From Prorocentrum cordatum (taxonomy: Eukaryota; Sar; Dinophyceae; Prorocentrales; Prorocentraceae), in NCBI GenBank assembly GCA_963575745.1, contig CAUYUJ010018460.1, forward strand, positions 185,001-225,000: DNA of 40,000 nucleotides, read 5' to 3'. This document shows positions 18,813 to 28,072 of the stretch, piece by piece; the first letter of the stretch is position 1, and each line of letters opens with the position of its first letter. A program made the translations under genes and the position numbers. The notes under the pieces were generated by a model that saw nothing but the letters and a program-made list of their open reading frames with translations, ran no database searches and was not told the DNA's origin.

Positions 18813-21800
18813 ATCGCCGTTACGGCCGCGTGCTGACCTCCTCGTCGTCGTCGTCGTCGTCGTCTGTCTGTCGACGTCGTCGTCTGTCGTCGACGTCGTC
18901 TGTCGTCGTCGTCTTCGTCTTCGACGTCGTCGTCATCGCCGTCACGGCCGCGTGCTCATCTCCTCCTCGTCGTCGTCGTCGTCGCCGTCGCCGTCGTCGT
19001 CGTCGTCTTCGCCGTCGTCGTCATCGCCGTCACGGCCGCGTGCTCACCTCCTCGTCGTCGTCGTCTGTCGTCGTCGTCGTCTGTCGTCGTCGTCTGTCGT
19101 CGTCGTCTGTCGTCAACGTCTGTCGTCGTCGTCGTCTTCGCCGTCGTCGTCATCGCCGTCACGGCCGCGTGCTGACCTCCTTGTCGGCGTAGTCGTCATC
19201 ATCTGCCCTCGTCTGTCGTTGTCGTCGTCGTCTTCGTTGTCTGTCGTCAACCTCGTCGTCGTCGTCGTCGTCTGTCGCCGTCGTCGTCATCGCCGTCACG
19301 GCCGCGCGCTCACCTCCTTGTCGTCGTCTGTCGTCGTCGTCGTCTGTCGTCGTCGTCGTCTTCGCCGTCGTCATCGCCGTCACGACCGCGTGCTCATCTC
19401 CTCGTCGTCGTCGTCTGTGGTCGTCGTCGTCTGTCGTCGTCGTCGTCTTTCGTCGTCTGTCGTCATCGTCGTCGTCGAAGTCTGCAACGTCGCCGTCATC
19501 GTTGTCACGGCCGCGTGCTCACCTCCTCGTCGTCGTCGTCGTCGTCGTCTGTCGTCGTTGACTGTCGTCGTCGTTGTCCGTCGTCGTCGTCGTCCGTCGT
19601 CGTCTGTCGTCGTAATCGTCGTCGTCGTCGTCTTCGCCGTCGTCGCCACTGCCGTCACGGCGGCGTGCTCACCACCTCATCGTCGTCGCCGTCGTCTGTC
19701 GTCGTCGTCTGTCTTCGTCGTCGTCTTCGCCGTCGTCATCGCCGTCACGGCCGCGTGCTCACCTCCTCGTCGTCGTCGTCGTCGTCTGTCGTCGTCTGTC
19801 GTCGTCGTCGTCTGTCCTCGTCGTCGTTCTCGTCGTCGTCGTCTTCGCCGTCGCCGTCATCGACGTCACGGCCGCGTGCTCACCTCCTCGTCGTCCTCGT
19901 CTAACGTCAGTCGTCGTCGTCTGTCGTCGTCGTCTGTCGTCTGTCGTCGTCGTCTTCGTCTTCGCCATCGTCGTCATCGCCGTCACGGCCGCGTGCTCAC
20001 CTCCTCGTCGTCGTCGTCGCCGTCGTCTGCCGTCGTCGTCTGTCGCCGTCGTCGTCTGTCGTCGTCTGTCGTCGTCGTCTCCCTGTCGTCGTCGGCGTCG
20101 CCGTCGTCGTCATCGCGGTCAGGGCCGCGTGCTCACCTCCTCGTCGTCGTCGTCGTCATCGGTGTCTGTCGTCTGTCGCCGTCGTCTTTCCTCGTCATCT
20201 GTCGTCGTCGTCTGTCGTCGTCTGTCGTCGTCGTCGTCTTCGCCGTCGTCGTCAACGCCATCACGGCCACGTGCTTATCTCCTCGTCGTCGTCGTCTGTC
20301 GTCGTCGTCATCCGTCTGTCGTCGTAATCGTCGTCGTCGTCTGTCGTCGTCGTCGTCTGTCGTCGTCGTCTTCGCCGTCGTCGTCATCGCCGTCACGGCA
20401 GCGTGCTCACCCTCGTCGTCGTCGCCGTTGGCTGTCGGCTGTAGTCGTCTGTCGTCTGTCGTCATCGTCGTCGAGGTCTGTCGTCCGTCGTCTTTCGTCT
20501 GTCGTCGTCGTCTTCGCCATCGTCGTCATCGCCGTCACGGCCGCGCGCTCACGTCGTCGTCGTCGTCGTCTTCTTCGTCGTCGTCTGTCGTCGCCGTCGT
20601 CTGTCGTCTGTCGTCACCATCGTCTTCGCCGTCGTCGTCTTTGACGTCACGGCCGCGTGCTCACCTCCTCGTCGTCGACTTCGTTTGTCGTGATCGTCGT
20701 CGTATGTCGTCGTCGTCGTCTGTCATCGACGTCTGTCGTCTGTCGTCTGTCGTCTGCCGTCGTCGTCGTCGTGTTCGCCGTGGTCGTCTTCGCCGTCGCG
20801 CCCGCGCGCTCACCTCCTCGTCGTCGACGTCGCCTGTGGTCGTCGTCGTCGTCTGTCGTCTGTCGTTTGTCATCGACGTCGTCGTCGTCGTCTTCGCCGT
20901 CGTCGTCATCGCCGTCACGGATGCGTGCTCACCGAATCGTCGTCGTCGTCGTCGTCGTCGTCTGTCGTCGTCGTCGTCTGTCGTCGTCGTCTGTCGTGGT
21001 CGTCTTCCCCGTCGTCGTCATCGCCGTCACGGCCGCGTGCTCACCTCCTCGTCGGCATCTTCGTCATCATCTGTCCTCGTCTGTCGTCGTCGTTGCCGTT
21101 GTCTGTCGTCAACGTCGTCGTCGTCTTCGCCGTCGTCGTCATCGCCGTCAGGGCCGCGTGCTCACCTCCTCGTCGTCGGCGTCGTCTGTCGTCGTCTTTT
21201 GTCGTCGTCGTCGTCTTCGCCGTCGTCGTCATCGCCGTCACGGCCGCGTGCTCACCTCCTCGTCGTCGTCATCGTCTGTGGTCGTCGTCGTCTGTCGTCG
21301 TCGTCTGTCGTCATCGTCGTCGTCGAGATCTGCGTCGTTGTCACGGCCGCGTAAGCGCCTCCTCGTCGTCGTCGTCGTCTGTCGTCGTCGTCTGTCGTCT
21401 GTCGTCGTTGTCCGTCGACGTCGTCGTCTGTTGTCGTCGTCTGGCGTCGTCGTCATCTGTCGGCAGTCGTCTGTCGTCATCGTCGTCTTCGCCGTCGTCG
21501 TCTGTCGTCGTCGTCGTCAGCGTCGTCGTCGTCGTCTGTCGTCGTCGTCTTTGTCGTCGCCGTCGTCGTCATCGCCGTCACGGCCGCGTGCTCACCTCCT
21601 CGTCGTCGTCTTCGCCGTCGTCGTCGTCTTCGCCGTCGTCGTCGTCTTCGTCGTCTGTCGTCGTCGTCGTCTGTCGTCGTCGTCGGTCGTCTGTCGTCTT
21701 TCTTCGTCGTCGTCGTCTTCGCCGTCGTCATCGCCGTCACGGCCGCGCGTTCACCTCCTCGTCGTCGTCGTCTTCGTCGTCTGTCGTCGTCGACTGTCGT

Positions 21801-22280
21801 CGTCGTCGTCGTGGTCGTCGTCGTCGTCGTCGTCGTCCGTCGTCGTCGTCTGTCGTCGTCGTCTTCGCCGTCGGTCGTCATCGCCGTCACGGCCGAGTGC
21901 TCAACTCCTCGTCGGCGTCGTCGGCTGTCGTCGTCGTCGTTTGTCGTCGTCTGTCGTCGTCGTCGTTGTCGTCTGTCGTCTGTCGTCTGTCGTCGTCTTC
22001 GCCGTCGTCGTCATCGCCGTCACGGCCGCGTGCTCACCTCCTCGTCGTCTGTCGTCGCCGTCGTCTGTCGCCGTCGTCGTCATCGCCGTCACGGCCGAGT
22101 GCTCACCTCCGCGTCGTCGTCGTCTGTCGTCGCCGTCGTCTGTCGTCGTCCTCGTCGTCTGTCGCAGTCGTCGTCATCGCCGTCACGGCCGAGTGCTCAC
22201 CTCCGCGTCGTCGTCTGTCGCCGTCGTCTGTCGTCGTCGTCGTCGGCTGTCGTCGTCGTCGTCGTCTGTCGTCGTCGTCC
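17823..22280 (+). repeat. 4.4 kb higher-order GTC satellite
   Basis: Trinucleotide GTC/TCG sequence is punctuated by TGTCGTCG phase slips and by a recurring core reading GCCGTCACGGCCGCGTGCTC then ACCTCCTCGTCG. About 34 core copies were counted by eye (for example near 18110, 18250, 18385, 19027, 19505, 20390, 21025, 21233, 22018, 22180), spaced from about 65 to 245 bases, mostly 90-145. Cores vary at a few positions (GAGTGCTC, GCGCGCTC). Very long open frames, one over 1,100 codons, exist only because triplet repeats lack stops. On the minus strand each core contains GAGGTGAGCAC, which resembles a splice donor. Boundaries are sharp, with R3 on the left and an exon-like island on the right. 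Confidence 0.95.
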
Positions 22281-22409
22281 CCCGGCAGAGCGGCGGCGCC
22301 TGCGCCGCGAGCCACTCGGCGGCCACGCCGCCGCCGAGCAGCGCGTCGCCCACGTCCGCCAGGGCGCCCGCCGCGCGGAGCGCCTCGAGCACCTCGCGGC
22401 GGGGGAGCT
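22281..22409 (-). CDS. candidate exon, unidentified protein
   Basis: The minus strand reads ELPRREVLEALRAAGALADV then GDALLGGGVAAEWLAAQAPP and LCRG, with every codon ending in G or C and a helix-like alternation of Leu/Ala and charged residues. It is preceded by GCGCGCAG, a possible acceptor. Downstream on that strand is GGGGGACGACG, where a GA-type donor might lie, and then the satellite. Upstream on the strand are a short unique stretch and a GAG tract. No domain is recognised. If real, the 4.4 kb satellite would lie in its downstream intron. Confidence 0.4.
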
Positions 22410-22482
22410 CTGCGCGCCGCACGGCTCCCTCGCTGCTGCCCCTTCGCTTCGCTCCCCCTTGCGCCCTCGGTGGCGCGGGGGC

Positions 22483-22567
22483 GGAGGAGGAGGAGGAGGA
22501 GGAGAAGGAGGAGGAGGAGGAGAAGGAAAACGAGGAGGAGGAGGAGGAGGAGGAGGAGGAGGAGGAG
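22483..22567. repeat. GAG trinucleotide microsatellite
   Basis: GAG/GGA triplets with AAG and AAA interruptions, about 85 bases. Confidence 0.93.
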
Positions 22568-22751
22568 TGGACACATACGATCAGAAGTCAGGGGCACACT
22601 TTTTGTAGATAATTGTGGGTCCTAGGGTTCCCCGGAGCCTCTGTGGGTCTTTGGGCCATCGGGGGATAAGCAATCTCCAGGGGGCACCCGATGACAGGCC
22701 GTTCTCTTATTTGACATGCCTACTGTTGGGCCTGAGGACAACTATCTAGCC

Positions 22752-22890
22752 TTAAGTCGGGCGTGTCCCCCTACAACGAAAAGTAAAAAACATTCCAAAA
22801 CGGCAAAAACAAATATTCAGAAATTAGTCCCCATACTATTTTTCGACTAATTCTGAATATTCCTCCTGTAGAGGAACGGGCCCGACTTAA
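22752..22890 (+). mobile_element. 139 bp MITE R4 copy a with perfect 8 bp target duplication
   Basis: Termini TTAAGTCGGGC and GCCCGACTTAA are perfect 11 bp inverted repeats, with weaker pairing continuing to about 24 bases. ATCTAGCC lies directly outside both ends (22744-22751 and 22891-22898). Inside, ATATTCAGAATTAGT-like arms form a second hairpin around CCCCATACTATTTTTC. It is AT-richer than its surroundings and has no open frame. An 8 bp duplication with short inverted ends is typical of hAT-superfamily non-autonomous elements; that assignment is inference. Related ends occur at 3927-4325 and 25613. Confidence 0.9.
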
Positions 22891-22898
22891 ATCTAGCC

Positions 22899-23732
22899 TC
22901 TGGAGCGAAGTATTCGCATCCGTTCTCGACCCCCCTGGCGCCAAGAGTTGGTGCAGCAGTGCAGCGCAGGTGCGTGCATGGAGCGCGCGTCGATCGATCG
23001 CTGGATGGAAAGGGTGGGGGGGGAGGGAGGGAGGTCCGTCCCCACACTCCCTCCCTTCCCTCCGCGGAAAGAATCGCGACGGCCAGCGTTTCATCAGGTG
23101 CGGCCACTGCGGGGGGCTCGCTTTCGGGTGCCGGGGCCGCAACACAAGGCCGCTCAGGAGGAACTGCCACGCAGGAGCGGCCTGAGGCTGAGAGCCACGG
23201 GATGCCCAGGCCGTGAGGAGAAGTCCTGACGTCGGAGGAGAAGCAGAACAGCAGCAGAGCGGCCCGTGGGGGAGGCGGGTGACCCGCCTGCCCTGGCCAG
23301 GCGACCGGCCAAGATGGCCAGCAACATGTGGTGGCATTTGGAAGCCGCTGCGCGGTGTTCCAGAACAGAACAGCTGCGGCGCGGCGTGACGCACGCTGAG
23401 ATTCAGACGCCACACAGCCGCCACCCACGATCGTTTTGGGCACGAGTTGACGGGGGACGGTATATGGTGGGGAACACACGTGCCCACGTGCCCTGTCTGG
23501 GCCTTGAAACCCCCCCGCTGCCTCCCCCCCAATTCCTCGCCCCCCCAATTGACGGCCCTCCGATCGTTGGCGGGGCGGGCCTAAGCGGAAGACATGCTGG
23601 GACAACCCGAATATATGCTCATCGCGGCTCAGGCGGGGAGGGGGGGCCCTTGCGAGGACGCGGAGGATCCCGAACAGGCCCGCGGTCGCGAGACTGGAAC
23701 CAGGTGCTGCACGGCGTGCAAAGGTGGGCGCC
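22899..23732. other. unannotated stretch, no gene seen
   Basis: About 830 bases. Frames are open on both strands, some over 200 codons on the minus strand, but they overlap one another and show no domain, consistent codon bias or repeat. Nothing is called. Confidence 0.35.
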
Positions 23733-24857
23733 TCACACTGGCCCGGCGGCGATCCAGCCTCGGATCAAGCGCTGCTTCGCCTGCAGTGTCGGGCCCCAGC
23801 TCGGCCCCCGCTTCGCGTCCCACTCCAAGACCAAGCGCGCGCGCCTTCGCATCGCTGCCGCGGGCCGGCCGCGGTCGCTCAAGATATCCAGAAAAACTTG
23901 CGACCGACCCCTCCCGCGGCGCTGGGCAGGAAGCAGGCGCTCGAGAGCCGCGCGAGGCGTGGCCCCAGCTGGCCCGGGGCCCGCCCCTAGGGCCTGCGCT
24001 TCGGAGTCGGGCTGCAGGCGGTGGAACGTGTTCGGAAACGCAGCCCTCTTTCCGATGCCCCTGAGTGGAGGCGTCGAACATCCGCCGACCACGCAGCTTT
24101 GTCTTGCTCGGTGCGCACCACTCTATGACCTGGTCAAACGAAGGGCCGCTGCGGCGCAGCGTGGGGAGCTCGGACTTGAGCGCCTCCAGCCCCCCCTGGA
24201 GAGCGGCCTGGCGGACGCGCTCGACGAGGGCGGACTGGCTAAACGCGAAGAAGAGCCGCCCCTGGGGCGTGTTCTGTCGCGGCCAGCTGGCCAACTCAGC
24301 GCCGGGTCAATGGGCCGCTCGAAGTCTAGCGCATCCACCGCGACGGGCTCGTCGAACTGGCGCGTCTGGCTCGCCATCGTCGCCTCGAAGGGGCGCAGCG
24401 CCGGGGGCGGCTTCCCGCGCGGCTGCCTTGCAAGGGCGGCGCCGCTCTCTCGCGCGTCAGCCTGGGGCTCTCGCCGGACCTGAAGCATCCGTGGGAGGCA
24501 GGCGCCGCCCGCCCCGCCGACGCCCAGTTGCCGCCCGTCACCACCTGCTCCGCGATCAGCGCCACCGCTTCCCGCGACAGGGCGACAAGGGCAGCCGCGC
24601 CCGCCCCGGGGCGAGACGCTTCCAGCCCCGCAGGGCCCGCCCCGCCCGCGGAAGGCGACGCACGCCGCCCCGTCAGAGACGGGAAGGTGGAACTTCGTCG
24701 CGGCCGCAATGCGCGACCCCACGTTCGACGGCCAGCCGGTGCTGCACCCCTGGCAGCAAGCGCGGGGCGGCGTCGCGGCCAACAGACGCCAAGGGCACAA
24801 AGGTGGCAGGTGGCCGTAGAACCTGGCAGTGGTTCTCATCCCGCATGCCAGTTGCAA
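23733..24857 (-). pseudogene. frame-broken coding remnant, unidentified
   Basis: Four consecutive minus-strand pieces have strong third-position G/C bias but lie in changing frames. From upstream: KFHLPVSDGAACVAF (near 24690); AAALVALSREAVALIAEQVV (near 24550-24600); PPPALRPFEATMASQTRQFD through ALDFERPIDPALSW (about 24300-24415); RLFFAFSQSALVERVRQAAL through SFDQVIEWCAPSKTK (about 24090-24265); and SQVFLDILSDRGRP through LQAKQRLIRGWIAAGPV, ending at a TGA near 23733. The last frame change falls at a GGGG run near 24063. The pieces look like one protein of over 300 residues. No family is recognised. It could instead be a spliced gene or an assembly with indel errors. Confidence 0.5.
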
Positions 24858-24984
24858 CTAACTCCCCAGCTCTGCTGGCTGTTCTGGCTTGCGTACAACA
24901 GCCTCGGCCAAGAAAGGATGTTCCTTGGATCTCTGGCATCACAAATTATATTCTCGAAGGGCCCAGCCGTATGCAGACGTGAGT

Positions 24985-25240
24985 ATCGCAAAGGCAGGTG
25001 GGCTGAAGGAAAGAGCTCCCTATGGGGCCACGAGGCGTGCGGGAGGAGAGCCAAAACGGGCGCGGCGCCGCCATGCGGGCGCTGGCCTGGCGCCGCTGTT
25101 GGAGCTCCCTGCGGGGCCCCGCGAAGCGTGCAGGAGGGACGCAAAACTGGGGCGGTGCCGCCACGCGGGCACGGCCACTGGGGCGCGTACCCCCCCCTCA
25201 GGGGGCCACGAGCCGTGAGAGGGCAGGGGCAGGGATGGGG
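24985..25240 (-). repeat. R9-like minisatellite units, inverted
   Basis: Units with GGAGCTCCCTGCGGGGCC or GAGCTCCCTATGGGGCC, then GCGTGCGGGAGG or GCGTGCAGGAGG, then a GGCGCCGCC segment repeat two to three times with about 105 bp spacing. Read on the minus strand they resemble the R9 minisatellite at 6063-8240. Confidence 0.5.
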
Positions 25241-25339
25241 AGGAAGGGGGAGAGGAGAAGAGTGGAGGGGAGGACAGGGGGACACGCGGGGTGCTGCAGA
25301 CTCGAAACGAGCACACGATACCACAGGATGGCAGGGAAA

Positions 25340-25490
25340 CCGCGCAGCATCGTGAAACAAATTATGGCCCCAGTCCAAAAGCCCAATGTTCCTGCTGATT
25401 CTTCGGCCCGGATGGATCCGTGCTGGCCCTGGGGCCCGCGAGAATGCCCGGTGTGACAACAGTGCCCCGCCCCGATCTCGGGGATCTCGG
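25340..25490 (+). mobile_element. diverged R2-like copy d
   Basis: The order CATCGTGAAACAAATTA, TTCTTCGGCCCGGATGGATC, CTGGGGCCCGCGAGAATGCC and GATCTCGGGGATCTCGG parallels the interior and right end of R2 copies a and b. The left terminus is not clear. Probably an old, decayed copy; similarity is moderate. Confidence 0.4.
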
Positions 25491-25612
25491 CGGGGACTTC
25501 CTGCCCACGGCCCGGGCGCAGACTTCCACGGTCGGGAGCTGCTGCTCAGCGAGTCGCCGCGGCGGTTCAGGCGACACGCTGCGCCCTGCACGCGGGCAGA
25601 TTGTCGCCCCGC

Positions 25613-25665
25613 TTAGGTCGGGCATGTCCCCCTACAGGCGGATTTTGGGCGAGAAATTTAAATTA
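25613..25665 (+). mobile_element. R4 left end, truncated
   Basis: TTAGGTCGGGCATGTCCCCC followed by CTACAGGCGGATTTTG matches the left end of R4 copy b at 3927. It breaks off where the duplicated block at 25666 begins and no right end is found, so the block appears to have cut it. Confidence 0.6.
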
Positions 25666-25991
25666 CCCCATATGTGCATCTACTCGCATGGACCTGTCCG
25701 CCGTGAGTGTCTAGGCGCAAGAGCTTTCGAATATTAACGGGCTTCAGTTGTGACGGTCTGGACATCAATCTAACTGCGAATGAATTGGAGTGTGAATGAA
25801 CCTCAGTAGTACGAGCGCGTCTCTGTGCATGAGCCTGGGGTCTCCTGGGGCCTCCTGGAACCTACTGGGGCTTCCTGGGGTCTCCAGGAGCCTCTTGGGG
25901 CCTCCTGGGACCTCCTAGAGAGGTTTCGTGCCCCAGGAAAGGCGCAATATATAGCAGCAGACGTACATAAAACATTGCGGATTAGAGTCAC
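25666..25991 (+). repeat. left part of duplicated block, copy 1 (before the LINE)
   Basis: Matches 33059-33384 almost base for base: CATCTACTCGCATGGACCTG, GAATATTAACGGGCTTCAG, the CCTGGGGCCTCC minisatellite, and ACAGACGTACATAAAACATT-like sequence. It stops at GAGTCAC, directly at the T run that marks the LINE 3' end. Differences are scattered substitutions. Confidence 0.9.
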
Positions 25992-26216
25992 TTTTTTTGT
26001 ACACACCAGGCAGCTCGTGCAGCACGAGCCGATCCCGCCGCCAAAATGGCGCGAGCCGCGGAGCGCGGCTGGGAGGCTCCGCGAACAGCGGCCTCCACAA
26101 TCAGCGTGCACGCCACGCTGCGTGGGTGTGCGCCGTCAGGTGAGGCAGCCACGCGAGCCGCCATCCACCCCGTGCCAGGCCTGAAAAGGCCTAGACCACC
26201 GAAGGCACTCCCCAAA
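25992..26216 (-). other. LINE 3' untranslated region and A run
   Basis: Between the RNase H stop at 26217 and the target. It ends GGTGTGTAC followed by seven A on the minus strand. It contains GCCATTTTGGC (26038-26048) by chance within a GC-rich hairpin. No polyadenylation hexamer is obvious. Confidence 0.7.
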
Positions 26217-28072
26217 TCACTCACTCAGGCGCCTGCCCGTCTTCGGGTCCAGGCCAGCCCTGATGTTGGCAATCTTCAGGTTGCGCAGGCGCAGCGCGTT
26301 GCCAGAGGCAGCCACACACAGCCTGCCGAGCGACCTGTGCTTGCCGTTGAGCTCCTTGGCATAGGCCTTGCAACGAGTGCAGATCCTGAAGCCGTTGATG
26401 CTGAGCAGCTCGTGGCCTGCCCCACCTGCTGCCTGAGTGCCAGATCCCTCGGGCGCGTCCTCCGACATGGAGACCTGGGCGACCTCGAGACCTGCACTTG
26501 CCTGGCCGTCGGCGGGATCCGCGTCCGCCCTGCCCTCGGCCTCGCGCGCAGCGCGGGCAGCTGCCGCTGCGCGCAAGAGGGCATCGCCAGGCGAAAGATC
26601 CTGGCCGCTGCTGCTGCTGCTGGTGCCACCGCCTGCCGCCGCCGCCTCGGGGCGTTGCAGATCCTGCAAGCCCGCAGCAGGATGCTCGCGGGCGGCGTCG
26701 GCGAGCCTCGGCGCTTCCTGCTGGAGCTCGGCGTCGGGGTACGCCACGCGCTCGCCGACGTGAGCGCTCCTCGCCTCCTGCTCAAGCCTGTGCGCTGCCG
26801 CCAGCGCCACCGCCACAGCGCCTGCGGAAGCCAACGCCGACGCCGTAGGCTTGCGTCTCATGCCACTAGCCACGGGCGCAAACGGCTTGGCCACACACGG
26901 GTCCTTGAGCAGCCTCTTGATGCTGAGGTCCGCGTACGCCGTCTTGAGGCAGGCCCTGCAATGTACTCCACCTCTCGCCACCTTGACGACGTTGTGCCTT
27001 GTGATGCTGAGCGGAGGCCCCTTGTGAATCGGCTTGCAGTTCGGGTCGATGTCCAGCTTCAGGTCAGCTGCCTCGCACCCCGCACGCGCAACCCAGCGCA
27101 CAACTCCGTCGAGGGTGAGCGAACGCCGCTGCCAGGCTTCGCGTAGCTCAAGCGACGCCCTCACTGCAGCTGCAACCGCCTTCGCCGTACGGTCGGCCTC
27201 CCAGTTGCCTCGCCTGTCGCGTGCAGTGATGTCTCCGTTGCGGACCATGGCCGACGTGGCGTGCGCCTTCACTTTCTGAATCGTGAGCCCTTGGGGCCCA
27301 ATGCCACCGAAGTCGCCCAGAGCTGCCCAGGCGCGCCTCCATACGCATCCCCAGGCAGAGGTCGCCTTGGTGGTGCTGGCCTCGCCCCTATCCAGCAGGC
27401 CCTTGGTGACGTACGAGGCGTCGAAGGCCGCAGTGATAGGTGGCAGGCTGTGGCGAAGAAGCGCCAGGCACCCCAGGAGTTCGGCCCCGTCGATGGACTG
27501 CAATGGCCCAGGCAACGGCGTGCCCAAAGCCTTGACGGCCGACTCGGGTCCTGGGTCCCAGTTGTCGTCTCCGTCTGGCAGCTGCACCATGCCGCAAGCC
27601 CCCACCGCCAGCGAGGACCCAGCCTCGTAGACCGCCCCGTCCGAGTAGACCGTGGTGACGGAAAACGGGAACCCGTCGCCGCCCTTGACCCACTGCACGT
27701 GCGCAAGTAGGTCATCGCTTGGAGGACGCCACGCGTGGAGGGGCTCGGGCAAGACCAGCCTCTCCAGCAAGGTAGTAATGGTCACGCTGGTGCTGAAGGG
27801 AACAAGCTTGCTGACCTCGGCAGGGAGCGTCAGGCTCGGCCAGCTGTCCTGGCAGGCCGTGTGCCTGTGCCAGAGGGTGCCAGGCTGGCCAGGGTGCAAC
27901 TGGCAACATGGCGCGCGGGCGATCCTTGGGGCTCCGTGGCACCTCCTGCTGTTAGGCCACTGCCCGAGGACAAAGACCGAGCGCGCGTACCCCCGCTGGC
28001 TGCAGTTGTGGGGCTCCCAGTCCTTCGCCAGGTTAGAGCTCCCCACACCCTTGGAGAACCAGCGCCGCTACG
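26217..28072 (-). CDS. LINE RNase H and C-terminal Cys-rich region
   Basis: RNase H removes the RNA strand after reverse transcription. The frame is open from about 28072; residue numbers here count from a GTG at 28046. An upstream Cys/His stretch reads PCCQLHPGQPGTLWHRHTAC (about 47-65), a typical linker after the reverse transcriptase in these elements. Catalytic positions are visible: VYSDGA (Asp 136), DGAELLG (Glu 189), AAFDASY (Asp 209) and GNWEADRTAKA (Asp 285). A tail of about 320 residues follows, Ala-rich, with CRAC (363-366) and near the end ICTRCKAYAKELN and GRLC, perhaps nucleic-acid-binding zinc motifs. It lies in a different frame from the reverse transcriptase upstream; the shift falls at or just after a 24 bp tandem duplication at about 28070-28112. 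The stop is TGA at 26217. Confidence 0.88.

Noticed and set aside
17827-21354. 1,175-codon open frame on the + strand
   Set aside because: It is entirely GTC-triplet satellite translated as Ser/Val/Arg/Cys runs. Triplet repeats lack stops by nature, and comparable frames are open on the other strand.
26038-26048. GCCATTTTGGC match to the spliced-leader core on the minus strand
   Set aside because: It lies in the LINE 3' untranslated region, not at a 5' end, and the bases on either side do not match the leader.
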